Shown here one piece after another: positions 11,968-24,032 of a stretch of 64,000 nt of DNA. The notes beneath the pieces are model-generated. The model did not search any database, was not told where the DNA came from, and worked only from the letters and a program-made list of their open reading frames with translations. The stretch's first letter is position 1. Every line of letters begins with the position of its first letter. This stretch comes from Lolium rigidum (taxonomy: Eukaryota; Streptophyta; Magnoliopsida; Poales; Poaceae): NCBI RefSeq assembly GCF_022539505.1, contig NC_061508.1:95769276-95833275 (forward strand). The letters run 5' to 3'. The position numbers and the translations under genes are program-made.

Positions 11968-14538
11968 TTACTGCTCGTCCCGAGCAGGTAAAACGATAAC
12001 AAAGATAATTTCTGAAGTGACATGCCATCATAAATTTGATCATATTGTAAACATATGTAATGAATGCAGCGATCAAAACAATGGTAATGACATGAGTAAA
12101 CAAGTGAATCATAAAGCAAAGACTTTTCATGAATAGTACTTCAAGACAAGCATCAATAAGTCTTGCATAAGAGTTAACTCATAAAGCAATAAATCAAAGT
12201 AAAGGCCTTGAAGCAACACAAAGGAAGATGAAGTTTCAGCGGTTGCTTTCAACTTGTAACATGTATATCTCATGGATAATTGCCAACATAGAGTAATATA
12301 ACAAGTGCAATATGCAAGTATGTAGGAATCAATGCACAGTTCACACAAGTGTTTGCTTCTTGAGGTGGAGAGAGATAGGTGAACTGACTCAACATAAAAG
12401 TAAAAAGAATGGTCCTTCAAAGAGGAAAGCATCGATTGCTATATTTGTGCAAGAGCTTTTATTTTGAAAACATAAAACAATTTTGTCAACGGTAGTAATA
12501 AAGCATATGAGTTATGTAGATTATATCTTACAAGTTGCAAGCCTCATGCATAGTATACTAATAGTGCCCGCACCTTGTCCTAATTAGCTTGGACTACCGG
12601 ATCTTTGCAATGCACATGTTTTAACCAAGTGTCACAATGGGGTACCTCCATGCCGCACTGTACAAAGGTCTAAGGAGAAAGCTCGCATTTTGGATTTCTC
12701 GCTTTTGATTATTCTCAACTTAGACATCCATACCGGGACAACATGGACAACGAGATAATGGACTCCTCTTTAATGCATAAGCATGTGGCAACAATTATTA
12801 TTCTCATATGAGATTGAGGATATGTGTCCAAAACTGAAACTTCCACCATGATTCATGGCTTTAGTTAGCGGCCCAATGTTATTCTCTAACAATATGCATG
12901 CTCCAACCATAAAGGTGGTAGATCTCTCTTACTTCGGACAAGACGGACATGCATAGCAACTCACATGATATTCAACAAAGAATAGTTGATGGCGTCCCCG
13001 AAGCATGGTTATCGCACAACAAGCAACTTAATAAGAGATAAAGTGCATAAGTACATATTCAATACCACAATAGTTTTTAAGCTATTTGTCCCATGAGCTA
13101 TATATTGCAAAGGTGAATGATGGAATTTTAAAGGTAGCACTCAAGCAATTTACTTTGGAATGGCGGATAAATACCATGTAGTAGGTAGGTATGGTGGACA
13201 CAAATGGCATAGTGGTTGGCTCAAGGATTTTGGATGCATGAGAAGTATTCCCTCTCGATACAAGGTTTAGGCTAGCAAGGTTATTTGAAACAAACACAAG
13301 GATGAACGGTGCAGCAAAACTCACATAAAAGACATATTGTAATACATTATAAGACTCTACACCGTATTCCTTGTTGTTCAAAACTCAATACTAGATGTTA
13401 TCTAGACTCTAGAGAAACCAAATATGCAAACCAAATTAGCAAGTTCTAAGTATTTCTTCATTAATGGGTGCAAAGTATATGATGCAAGAGCTTAAACATG
13501 AGCACAACAATTTCCAAGTATCAAATTATCCAAGACATTTTAGAGTTACTACATGTAGCATTTTCCAATTCCAACCATATAACAATTTAACGAAGAAGAA
13601 ACTTCGCCATGAATACTATGAGTAGAGCCTAAGGACATACTTGTCCATATGCTACAGCGGAGCGTGTCTCTCTCCCACAATGTGAATGCTAGGATCCATT
13701 TTATTCAAACAAAACAAAAAAACAAAAACAAACCGACGCTCCAAGCAAAGTACATAAGATGTGACGGAATAAAAATATAGTTTCAGGGGAGGAACCTGAT
13801 AATGTTGTCGATGAAGAAGGGGATGCCTTGGGCATCCCCAAGCTTAGACGCTTGAGTCTTCTTAGAATATGCAGGGGTGAACCACCGGGGCATCCCCAAG
13901 CTTAGAGCTTTCACTCTCCTTGATCATATTGCATCATACTCCTCTCTTGATCCTTGAAAACTTCCTCCACACCAAACTCGAAACAACTCATTAGAGGGTT
14001 AGTGCATAATAAAAATTCACATGTTCAGAGGTGACACAATCATTCTTAACACTTCTGGACATTGCATAAAGCTACTTGGACATTAATGGATCAAATAAAT
14101 TCATCCAACATAGCAAAAGAGGCAATGCAAAATAAAAGGCAGAATCTGTCAAAACAGAACAGTCCGTAAAGATGGATTTTATTAGGCCACCAGACTTGCT
14201 CAAATTAAAATGCTCAAATTGAATGAAAGTTGCGTACATATCTGAGGATCATGCACGTAAATTGGCTTAATTTTCTGAGCTACCTACAGGGAGGTAGACC
14301 TAGATTCGTGGCAGCAAAGAAATCTGGAACTGCGCAGTAATCCAAATCTAGTACTTACTTTACTATCAAAGACTTTACTTGGCACAACAAAACATAAAAC
14401 TAAGATAAGGAGAGGTTGCTACAGTAGTAAACAACTTCCAAGACTCAAATATAAAACAAAAATACTGTAGTAAAATAACACATGGGTTATCTCCCAAGAA
14501 GTTCTTTCTTTATAGCCATTAAGATGGGCTCAACAGTT
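11968..14538 (-). other. Non-coding internal region of gypsy element 1
   Basis: This AT-rich stretch has no long open frame and no reverse transcriptase or integrase motif on either strand. It contains two copies of the purine-tract word, one inside a hairpin at about 13819-13839. It aligns with much of 54259-56722 in gypsy element 3. Confidence 0.7.
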
Positions 14539-15201
14539 TTAATGATGCACTCGCAAGAAATAGTAGTTGAAGCAAAAGAGAGCATCAAGAGGCAAATTCA
14601 AAACAAATTTAAGTCTAACATGCTTCCTATGCATAGGAATCTTGTAAATAAACAAGTTCATGAAGAGCAAAGTAACAAGCATAGGAAGATAAAACAAGTG
14701 TAGCTTCAAAAATTTCAGCACATAGAGAGGCATTTTAGTAACATGAAAATTTCTACAACCATATTTTCCTCTCTCATAATAACTTTCAGTAGCAACATGA
14801 GCAAACTCAACAATATAACTATCACATAAAGCATTCTTATCATGAGTCTCATGCATAAAATTATTACTCTCCACATAGGCATAATCAATTTTATTAGTTG
14901 TAGTGGGAGCAAATTCAACAAAGTAGCTATCATCATTATTCTCATCATCAAATATAGGAGACATAGCATCATCAAAGTAAATATTCTCCTCAATGCTTGG
15001 GGGACTAAAAAGATCATGCTCATCAAAACCAGCCTCCCCAAGCTTAGAACTTTCTATATCATTATCAACAATGGTGTTCAAAGCGTTCATACTAATATTA
15101 CTACCGGCATGCAAATAAGATTCCATAGGTTTTTTAATTTTCGCATCAAACAATCCATGTTTTAAATCAGGAAATAGAATAAGAAGCTCATTGTTGTCCA
15201 T
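14539..15201 (-). CDS. Shortened gag-like protein of gypsy element 1
   Basis: The 220-residue frame starts close to the primer-binding side. Its first 90 residues (MDNNELLILFPDLK, then SKLGEAG) match the N-terminus of the longer gag at 57853-59421. Its last 100 residues (ESYYERGKYG, then a hydrophobic stretch, then MHRKHVRLK) match the separate frame at 56723-57262. The capsid region and zinc knuckle between them are missing, yet the frame stays open across the gap. A membrane-like segment lies at about residues 155-180. It is unlikely to form a capsid alone. Confidence 0.6.
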   Translation of the reverse strand: MDNNELLILFPDLKHGLFDAKIKKPMESYLHAGSNISMNALNTIVDNDIESSKLGEAGFDEHDLFSPPSIEENIYFDDAMSPIFDDENNDDSYFVEFAPTTTNKIDYAYVESNNFMHETHDKNALCDSYIVEFAHVATESYYERGKYGCRNFHVTKMPLYVLKFLKLHLFYLPMLVTLLFMNLFIYKIPMHRKHVRLKFVLNLPLDALFCFNYYFLRVHH

Positions 15202-15336
15202 TATGCCAAACTAGTGTAAACAAGAAACAAAAAGATGCAATTGCGGGATCTAAAGGAAACAGCTTCGAGCACACACACAACGGCGCCGGAAAAATACTTT
15301 ACACGGGACCGGTGTATGAGAGCCTTTTACCTTTCC

Positions 15337-15354
15337 TCCCCGGCAACGGCGCCG
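15337..15354 (-). other. Primer-binding site of gypsy element 1 (tRNA-Asp type)
   Basis: On the minus strand, 11 bases after the 5' LTR, the sequence reads CGGCGCCGTTGCCGGGG. This is one base from the usual TGGCGCCGTTGCCGGGG complementary to the plant tRNA-Asp 3' end. A related GGCGCCGG word also occurs near 15283. Confidence 0.75.
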
Positions 15355-15365
15355 AGAAAAGTGCT

Positions 15366-17101
15366 TGATGTCTACGGGAGCTTCTATTCTTGTAGACAGT
15401 GTTGGGCCTCCAAGAGCGAGAGGTTTGTAGAACAGACAGCAAGTTTCCCTTAAGTGGATCACCCAAGGTTTATCGAACTCAGGGAGGAAGAGGTCAAAGA
15501 TATCCCTCTCATGCAACCCTGCAACCACAAAGCAAGAAGTCTCTTGTGTCCCCAACACACCTAATAGGTGCACTAGTTCGGCGAAGAGATAGTGAAATAC
15601 GAGGTGGTATGAATAAGTAGTAGCAACGGCACTCAGAAAAGTGCTTTGCCCAGGACGAGTAAACAAGCAGTAGTAACGCAGCGGTAGTAACGCAGCAGTG
15701 AGTAACGCGATAAAACGAGTAAACAAGCAGCGATAGCGATATTTAGGAACAAGGCCTAGGGATTACACTTTCACTAGTGGACACTCTCAACATTGATCAC
15801 ATAACGAGAATAGATAAATGCATACTCTACACTCTCTTGTTGGATGATGAACACATTGCGTAGGATTACACGAACCCTCAATGCCGGAGTTAACAAGCTC
15901 CACAATTCAATGTTCATATTTAAATAACCTTAGAGTGCAAGAAAGATCGACACGACTAAACCAAGTACTAACATAGCATGCACACTTGTCACCTTCACGC
16001 CACGTAGGAGGAATAGATCATATCAATACAATCATAATGATAATTAACTCCACAATCTACAAGAGATCATGATCATAGCATATGCCAAGTACTAACACGG
16101 ATGCACACACTTGTCACCATTACACCGTGCGGGAGGAATAAACTACTTTAATAACATCACTAGAGTAGCACATAGATAAATTGTGATACAAAACACATTG
16201 CAATCATAAAGAGATATAAATAAGCACTTCACTACGCCATTCATAACGAGTGAGTAAGTATTCTGTGAAATATAGCCTAAGAGACCCACACGGTGCACAC
16301 ACTATCACCTTTACACACGTGGGACAAGGAGTCTCCCGGAGATCACATAAGTAAAACTCACTTGACTAGCATAACGACATCTAGATTACAAGCATCATCA
16401 TATGAATCTCAATCATGTAAGGCAGCTCATGAGATTATTGTATTGAAGTACATAGGAGAGAGATGAACCACATAGCTACCGGTACGAGCCACGAGCCTCG
16501 ATGGAGAACTACTCCCTCCTCATGGGAGCGGCGAGCGGTGATGAAGATGGCGGTGGAGATAGCAGCGGTGTCGATGGAGAAGCCTTCAGGGGCACTTCCC
16601 CGCTCCGGCGGGGTGCCGGAACGAGAGACTCCTGTCCCCCGGATCTTGGCTTCGCGATGGCGGCGGCTCTGCAAGGTTTTCCGTATCGTGGTTTTTCGCA
16701 TCAGGGTTTTCGCGACGGAGGCTTTAAATAGGCGGAAGGGCAGCCTCGGAGGGGGTCTGGGGCCACCACACCATAGGGCGGCGCGGCCCCCCTCTGGTCG
16801 CGCCAGGGTGTGGTGTGGGGCCCCCGGGGCTTCCCTACGGCGGCTCTCGGGTGTTCCGGATGGTTCCGGGAAAAATAGGAACACTGGGTCTTGATTTCGT
16901 TCGATTCAGAGAATATTTCTTTACTAGGATTTCTGGAACCAAAAACAGCGAGAAAACGAGCAAGCGGCACTTCGGCATCTTGTTAATAGGTTAGTTCCAG
17001 AAAATGCACGAATATGACATAAAGTGTGCATAAAACATGTAGGTATCATCAATAATATGGCATGGAACATAAGAAATTATCGATACGTCGGAGACGTATC
17101 A
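15366..17101 (-). repeat. Gypsy element 1, 5' LTR
   Basis: This 1736-bp LTR is 12 bp longer than its partner. Six single-G insertions of the CAG-to-CGAG type (15417, 15716, 15805, 16247, 16622, 16957) account for much of the difference. Confidence 0.9.
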
Positions 17102-17106
17102 ATATT

Positions 17107-17866
17107 CCTACGTCTTCACAAGTTGTCCATGAGGATGCGCCGGGCTTGAAATATGTGTGCTCCAAGAAGCTGTTCGATTCTCAAGAAACGGCTGATGAGG
17201 AGGAAAATCCTGAGGAGGTCGCCACCGCCGCCGTCAAAAATATGTTGAGCCCAAACACACTCCGTGCTACGGCCACTACGGCGATGGAGGGTCCATCAGT
17301 ACAACCCAAGAAGAGGAAGAGGCAAAATAAGAAGGACGCCCAAGACAAGGCGGCGGCGGCCAAATCCAAGGACAAGGTCCCACTCCTTGACAAGTTGCCA
17401 AACAATTGGCGACCTCTGCATCACTTGGGTCAACCGATGCTGCCGGAGCATGTCGTGAAGAAACTCACCCCGGATATGAGGAGCTTGCATGAGACTGTCT
17501 TGCATGTGAAGAACCTTCTTCTCAAATCAAAAGATCCTGGTTACCCTCTCTTGGTGGCGAAGGTGCCAACTGGCATGAACTTCGTTGAGAAGTACCCCGC
17601 GGACTTGTGCTTCATCCGGTTCAACGACATCTTCAGCATCTATCGCATGCAAGTGCTCCACTTTAGTGTGGTTCGCCTAGTTGCTCTTAGCTTGTCTTCC
17701 CAGTTGTTAAGGAGGGGACGCCGACCATCGCGATAATGGACCCCTTCTATATGCGGGAGAGCATCATCTGCAACGCTGGGGATCGCGCGATTGCCACCCA
17801 GCAGGTCGAGGATTTCATGCTGGCGAACATTAAGAAGGGCGCCATTCTCATCCCTTACTTCCCCGA
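17107..17866 (+). pseudogene. Second CACTA gene, exon 2 (continued after the gypsy insertion)
   Basis: The frame enters from 10227 and encodes an acidic, then Lys/Arg-rich region (KKRKRQNKKD near 17310). A conserved-looking stretch follows, ending FIRFNDIFSIYRM near 17650. At the CAG at 17701-17703 one base seems to be missing. Beyond it the coding frame reads GTPTIAIMDPFYMRESIIC and KKGAILIPYFPE. The exon ends at a donor CCCGA/GTAAGT at 17866. The layout resembles the lead-in to an Ulp1-like domain, with its typical ILIPY strand. Confidence 0.6.
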
Positions 17867-17954
17867 GTAAGTAATCACTCGCTAGTCCCCCATCACCATT
17901 ATATCTTATATCTCCATTTGCATTTCCAAAGGTTAATCCGTGTGTTTTCCGCAG

Positions 17955-18546
17955 AGACAAGTTCTGCACCCTCATCGTCGTGCACCCGCAACACTCGCAT
18001 GCAGTCTATCTCGACTCGGGTAGGGACCGCAAGAAAGACTACACCCACATCGGGGCCCTTCTCAATGATGCTCTCACCGGCTTCGCCAACAAGGCAGGCC
18101 CCCTCAAAGTAGAGAGGAAATCCCGAGGAGGCTTGGTCTTAACCCACACAACCAACTTCCCTGCCTCAGGCGATCGACGCCCGACAATGGGATGGACGCG
18201 TGGTACACCATCCTTCGGATGCAGGAGTACATAAAGTACGCGAGATGACATGTTGCTGCCGGAGAATCTCGGAAACAGGTTTGCAAACATGGCGGATGTC
18301 CACGATAGAGAGATTAGAAAGAACTGGGGTCGCATCCGGCAGTTCATTTGCACGATAATCCTGCAGGATGTCAACAATAGGTCTGGCGAGTTCTTCTACG
18401 GCTATGGTCTACCACCTAATGACGAGATAGAACTCCGCTTGGAGATGTCGCGTGATGAGAGGCCGTTCAACTCGCTTGAGGGCTGCCGTCCATTCCCCCT
18501 AGGCGTACAACCTGATCCTACGACGCGAACACTTGCTAAAGCTTGA
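17955..18546 (+). pseudogene. Second CACTA gene, last exon with degenerate Ulp1 (C48)-like domain
   Basis: After the acceptor TTCCGCAG at 17954 the protein reads DKFCTLIVVHPQHSHAVYLDSG, which resembles the Ulp1 core around HWxLxV and YxLDS. The catalytic Asp is present (18013-18015). The His position is Phe. In the Cys box (NGMDAWYTILRM, 18186-18221) the usual Cys is Ala (18198-18200). Two frame changes occur: one between 18165 and 18185, the other at 18241-18244, where CGAG replaces an expected CAG. The tail (18250-18546) ends in TGA. Assignment to C48 is by pattern only. If right, the domain is an inactive scaffold, not a protease. Confidence 0.5.
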
Positions 18547-18746
18547 ACGATATGTCCTTGAACTTCCGTACTCGTAATAATTGCTATATATTCCCATAGA
18601 ATCGACTAGTTGCTTTTATTTAGTTGTATGAATGTGCATGTGAACATGTGTCTATAGTTTCATTTACTTTGCTATATATTTCAAGATTATGGCGTACATA
18701 GCTTAATAATTATTTGCATTTACTCGACCACTACTTGCCTCGTATT
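18547..18746 (+). other. 3' flank of the second CACTA gene
   Basis: This AT-rich sequence follows the stop codon and probably includes the 3' UTR. I see no coding signal. Confidence 0.5.
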
Positions 18747-18958
18747 TGGAGATCGCCGATGATTAGAATGTTCGGTCAATCGTACACTCGGGGGTGGAGC
18801 CAGTGAGCCTTGGTGCGCGGCCACAAGTATCAATCTATTGTGCATCCTACCTAGCCTCACTGACTCTATCCCTGGATGTTAATATTTGTTTCGACCGACA
18901 AAGTATGAGGCACGCTATTTAATTTGTACTACTTGTCTTCTATTTGAGTTCGCACTTC
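18747..18958. repeat. First copy of a ~215-bp tandem duplication inside the CACTA
   Basis: The segment from GCCGATGATTAGAATGTTCGG to TTTGAGTTCGCACTTC is repeated with about 10-15 percent change at 25797-26010. Gypsy element 2 separates the two copies. It lies between the second and third genes. A conserved core reads ATCAATCTATTGTGCATCC. Confidence 0.8.
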
Positions 18959-20137
18959 TGTTATCACCAGAATTTGACCAAGTCAGAGGTGGGCCGCGAT
19001 CAAGATGGTTTGAAGAAATATATATATATAGAAGGAATACGTGGATCGGCCTTTTATACCAAGTTGGGCTTAATTGCCCGTGTATCTGTAACATATTAGA
19101 TCGCATCTTAGTTTAGAGATAGAATCTTACTCGTGCACGGTTTAGTGCACGCCCACATTAGAAAGTCCTTTGGACTATAAATATGTATCTAGGGTTTATG
19201 GAATAAACAACAACTCACGTTCAACCCCAAACAAACCAATCTCGGCGCATCGCCAACTCCTTCGTCTCGAGGGTTTCTATCGGGTAAGCGACATGCTGCC
19301 TAGATCGCATCTTGCGATCTAGGCGGCACAAGTCCCACGTTGTTCATGCGTTGCTCGTATCGAAGCGCTTTTGATGGCGAGCAACGTAGTTATCATAGAT
19401 GTGTTAGGGTTAGCATTGTTCTTCGTTTAAGCATGCTTACGTAGTGCAACCCTTGCATATCTAGCCGCCCTCACACCTATCTCAGGTGTGGGGCGGCACC
19501 CGCTTGATCATTATTTAGTAGATCTGATCCGTTACGATTGCTCCTTGTTCTACAAGGATTAGTTTAATATCCGCAATAGTTAGGCCTTACAAAGGGGGGA
19601 GGATCCGAGTGGCACGTAGGGTGGCGTTCGCAAGTCCTAAACGAGGATGTTCCGAGGATCAACTTCATGTTGGTTTTTAGGCCTTGTTTAGGATCGGCTT
19701 ACGAGCACCGTGCGTGGCCGCGAGGCCCAACTCTGGAGTAGGATGATCCGATTATGCGGTGAAAACCCTAAATCGTCGTAGATCTCATTAGCTTTATCTT
19801 GATCAAGCAGGACCACCAAGTATTCGTGCACCCCGTACGAATCATGGGTGGATCGGCTCTTTGAGCCGATTCACGAGATAACTCGAGAGCCGATCGAGGC
19901 TCGTATTTAATGTTTACATGTATGCCCTGCGAGGAAACTAAGCGAGGCATCCCCATCACCTTCCCGACCAGGTATAGGTCAGGTGGCACGCCCTTGCACT
20001 TCGCATCGCCGCGTGTGACCGGAAGAGCATTGCGGGCCGTCGCTCGGAGGGGTCTCGGCCAGCCGCGGCTCTAGGCTCTTCCCGGCTCTACGGTGTTGAC
20101 AAGGCCGCTGCCCGCCGGTGGGTTTTGGCAGTCAACA
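18959..20137 (+). repeat. Gypsy element 2, 5' LTR
   Basis: The LTR begins TGTTATCACCAG and ends GGCAGTCAACA. A TATA box (TATAAATA) lies at 19176-19183, so transcription would start near 19210. The same box is at 24822-24829 in the 3' LTR. Confidence 0.9.
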
Positions 20138-20142
20138 CATTC

Positions 20143-20160
20143 TGGCACGCCCGGTGGGAC
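20143..20160 (+). other. Primer-binding site of gypsy element 2
   Basis: Five bases after the LTR the sequence reads TGGCACGCCCGGTGGGAC. It starts with the TGG that pairs with the universal tRNA CCA end. I cannot say which tRNA it matches. Confidence 0.55.
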
Positions 20161-20198
20161 AATCGTCTACATCGACCACATCGCCATCTACATCTGAG

Positions 20199-22972
20199 AT
20201 GGCGGACGGCACGCCAGTCACCTACGAGGAGCTGCCTGACGAGCTCAAGAAGCAATACAACGAGATCAAGGCCACCCTCGAAGCCGACCTCATCGGCTCT
20301 TTTCAGAGAACCCGTTCCCATGGCATCAGATGGAAGGGATTCTCACCGCAAGGTGCACTCGATGGGATAGACCTCTCTGCCCCGTCGGAGGAACGCACCA
20401 GGGCTGCGGCGAGGAGATCAACTACTTGGTGGCTCACTCGCTACATCGCCACTGCGAGAACTTGGTCAACGTGTTGGAGCGTGTCGCCTGCGCGTGATCC
20501 GAGAGATCATGAGCCACCGGTACTCGCCGTCGGGACCAGCTCTCGGGACTCATCAAGGAGAGTTGCCATTCCGGTCCCGTCCACCGCTGCCATATGCGTT
20601 GGCAGCACCTGCTGAAGTGCCGACTACACCGGCATTCGTCGTCTACAAGATTGGTGGTGACCCTAGTGACTACCGGTTCTTGGTCGAGGCGCCTAAGGAG
20701 ATCCCTCAAGGATACGCGTGCACGTATGTGCCGGATTGTGGTGCTCGGGCACTCACAAACCAGGCCACAACATCGGGGACTCCGGCGAAGACAGGAGAAA
20801 CGTCAGCAGCAGAGCTTGAGAAGCATACGTGGCTAACTAAGTACGCCACACCGACGAAACTCCCGAGCCCAGCTCCTGCAGTTGGCTCAGAGCTGGAAAA
20901 GCAAACATGGCTGGCTAAGTACGCCACCCCGGCGAATCTTCAGAGTGCAACTCCTACGGCCAGGCACGGCGGATCAGATCGGTACCATGCTGAGAGACCG
21001 AGTTCGGCATGGTGCCGAAAAGAAGAGCGATCGGCTATTCCAAGCCGTACCCGAGCGATTACGAGATGATCCCGCTGCCACCTAAATATCGGCTCCCTGA
21101 CTTCTCCAAATTCGGTGGATCGAGATGGCTCCGGCTCCATCGAGCACGTCGGCCGATATTTGGCTCAACTAGGACCGGCTTCGGTGTCGGATCAGCTACG
21201 CGTGAGGCTCTTTTCACGGTCCCTCACGGGATCGGCTTTTGGATGGTACACCTCTTTGCCGGCAAACTCCATCCGGTCTTGGAAGCAATTGGAAGAACAG
21301 TTCCATATGCAATACCATTCGAAGCTTCCGAGTCTAGCATTGCCGATCTAGCACAACTACGTCGAAGCGCGGGGAAACGGTGACGAGTACATCCAGCGCT
21401 TCGGGAATCTTAGGAACCGATGTTATTCGGTTCGTATAGCGAAAAGGAAGCGATCGAGTTGGCGGTAGCAGGCCTTGCAACACGGCTCAAGGACATGGCC
21501 TCCCAAGCAGATTATCCCTCGGCGGCGCACATGGTTCAGAAACTATCGGCATATGAACAGCGCCACCCGGACTCGTACCAAGACAAGTTCAAGCGTGCGG
21601 TAGTCATGGTCGATACGAGAGGAAGATGAAGTGCTCGCGGGAGACCAAGAAGTAGCGGTGGCTGAGTGGACTCGGGGAGGAACCCCGTGCCCCGCAAATG
21701 GGTAAAGCCACCGGGGCCGCCCGGGGGATTTGATTTTGACGTGACCAAGGCTGAACAAATCTTCGACCTCCTGCTCAAGGAGAAACAGGTTGACGATTCC
21801 TGAAGGTCTCAAGTTCCCCACGGCGAAAGAGCTAAACGGAAAGCCGTGCTGCAAATTCCACAACTCGCTCTCCCATGCCACCAACGGCTGCAGGGTGTGG
21901 CGTCAGCACATCCAAGCGGCGATAGAGAAGGGGCGGCTAATTTTCAACCGGTACGCCATGAAGGTCGACACCCAACCCTTCCCCGCCGTTAACATGGTGG
22001 AAGTCACCTACCCCGAGGGTTGCCGGCCAGGTCCCTCGTTCAGCATCAACATGGTAGGACACTGGGAACCACTCGCGGCAGAGATGGAGATGAGGGCAGC
22101 TGCTCTCATAGCAAGGATACGAGAGGAAGCCGCTCCACGCGATCGGCTCCGTCATGATGGCAAGCGCTACGTCACGAGAGGAGAGGTGAAGAACATAAGA
22201 TATCAACGGCCTCTCTCCGATCACCTCCTCAACAAATATGTGAGTCGGTGTGACCAACGCCGACGGTCCAATTATGATGATAGAGGAGATCATACGGCTA
22301 GAGAAGCCGGAAGACATCGTCGGCGAGGATCGCGATGAGGAGGAGCACGAGCGCTCGTGCCACGGAAACATCAAGGGAGCAAGATGACAACGCCGGACAC
22401 CGGGACTGCCCCTTCTTCGGACATCTGCTGGGATTCGGGAATGAGCTGATTGCCCACAATCGGCAATTGCCCGGAATGCAACAAGAAGAAGAAGAGGCAG
22501 CCAACGTGTCCGTGTTCGAGCGCCTAGGGCCTCTCCCGCCACAAAGCAAACGCGTGAGTCACCTCGTTGGGCAGATCTTGAGGATTCGAGAAGACGAGGG
22601 AGAAGTAGAAGAAGACAGGTACCACCGGCCAAGGTGGTGCCACGACGGACTCATCCGTTCCCAAAAGCGCGGGGTTCAGCGATTGCGTGGCCTGGAGGAA
22701 GCCGAAAGGTTATACCTGCACACGCTAAGGAAGGCACGGCCTGATGCGGCTGCAAAGGTTCGGCGAACCCTGGATGAAGAGGGTCGTCCACGGAAAATGG
22801 AGTGGCGCCCCAAACAGAGGAAAGCCGATGATGAGACATCGGCTGGCACAAACATGGTACTCGTCTTGCCAGACGAGCTTAGTGCTCCACGACTCTACGG
22901 TGCACTTAAGGTGGACAACAGCAAGCGCATCAAGTCAGAGGTTGGGTTGGTTTTATCCAGCCTAACTGAATA
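20199..22972 (+). pseudogene. Gag polyprotein of gypsy element 2 (frame-broken)
   Basis: The ATG at 20199 opens MADGTPVTYEELPDELKKQY. The gag domain (PF03732 type) spans about 21110-21560, with SIEHVGRYLAQLG, SLPANSIRSWKQLEEQF and EAIELAVAGLATRLKDM. Downstream is PCCKFHNSLSHATNGCRVW, a Cys/His cluster typical of grass gypsy gag. Coding ends near 22972. Frame changes sit at about 20405, 20490, 21121, 21360, 21616 and 21786. At 21121 and 21616 CGAG stands where CAG restores the frame, and at 21786 CAGG stands for CAG. The gene may be intact in the real genome. Confidence 0.7.
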
Positions 22973-24032
22973 GCAAGATCAAACCAATGAGCAAACCAGG
23001 CGAGGCTGATCCTTGTGATCGGCCCCAAAAAAGTTTATGAAGGGACATTACAGGACCTTCAGTCAGCTCTACAATGGATATGGAGGCCGATTCCAGCAAT
23101 CGGCCAAAATTACCTTCATCACATGTTCTGCTTGCGTTCAGCACCGATCCTGCGAGCGGTGGCCACGTCGGCGGACGAGAGTCGGCATGGATTTTTGCGA
23201 AGCCGACGTGCAAGTGCGGTTCCACGGCTATCCATACAAGCCGATATCTGCAGTCATCCAGCAGGTATCGGCTCGGGGGGCATATAATCAGATGAACATG
23301 TGCAGATAAAACATGTGTGAACATGCGTGCAATGAAACATTGGGGGCCGATTAAGAAAAATCGGCCAAAATAAAAAAAAAAGAACATCTTTGGAACAGCC
23401 GATGCAAGGGCATCGACTTCAGAATCAAGAAACAGCCGATGCGTAGCCATCGACTCTAGTTGTGCGATGTTTATCAAGTCTCCACCAAATCCAGGATTTC
23501 CAATCTGTGGGGCTAGTTCAGCTGAAACGGAAGATTATCGGCTGTCAGAGGAAGAAAAAGGATCGGCTGTGGCGCATTTTCTCTGACATTCTCGCCTCGA
23601 GTAAGGCTCGGGGGGCAACAGGCCTAGTGGATACTCTGTTTAAAGAGCCAATGGAGATACCATCGGCCGATCCTTCACTGCGACCTTCCTCACAATGAGG
23701 AGTACTGAAAAAGATTTTTGGGTTTGTTTGGAAAAGATCAAAGGTTTTCCTGAAGATTCTGCATTTTCCACCAGATTTAGAAAATCATCAGTTGAAGAAG
23801 GGAAGGGTGAATTTCAAAGGACCGATGCGGTACGATCGGCTCATTACGCATTGGCAAAAGGGACGAATCGGCAAGGTCAGTAGAAGAAGAAATCGGCAAA
23901 ATCAAATTGGGGAAAAGTTCTTCATTGATTGGACGAGGTTTCTTACATAAAGAGCTAATTCCTCTCAAAAGGGAAATACTAGGGGATCCATTGCCCCATC
24001 TACTACTACTGGCCCTATTCTAGGGGTCCTAT
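22973..24032 (+). other. Non-coding 3' internal region of gypsy element 2
   Basis: This region is rich in CCGAT/ATCGGC words and has no domain I recognise. No reverse transcriptase, RNase H or integrase motif is seen where pol would be expected. Confidence 0.6.

Larger units (their letters stand above)
10228..17101 (-). mobile_element. Sabrina-like gypsy LTR retrotransposon, non-autonomous
   Basis: Two direct LTRs (10228-11951 and 15366-17101) flank 3.4 kb of internal DNA. A perfect 5-bp duplication ATATT lies at 10223-10227 and 17102-17106. In element orientation (minus) the LTR begins TGATACGTCTCCGACGTATC, the start I recall for the Triticeae Sabrina group. The primer site matches tRNA-Asp. 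Internally only a shortened gag-like frame remains, with no protease, reverse transcriptase or integrase. It interrupts the second CACTA gene. Removing it and one ATATT restores that gene's frame. Confidence 0.92.

Noticed and set aside
20118..20615. A 165-residue frame as the gypsy 2 gag itself
   Set aside because: It starts inside the primer site and leaves the gag frame near 20400. The ATG at 20199 is the better start.
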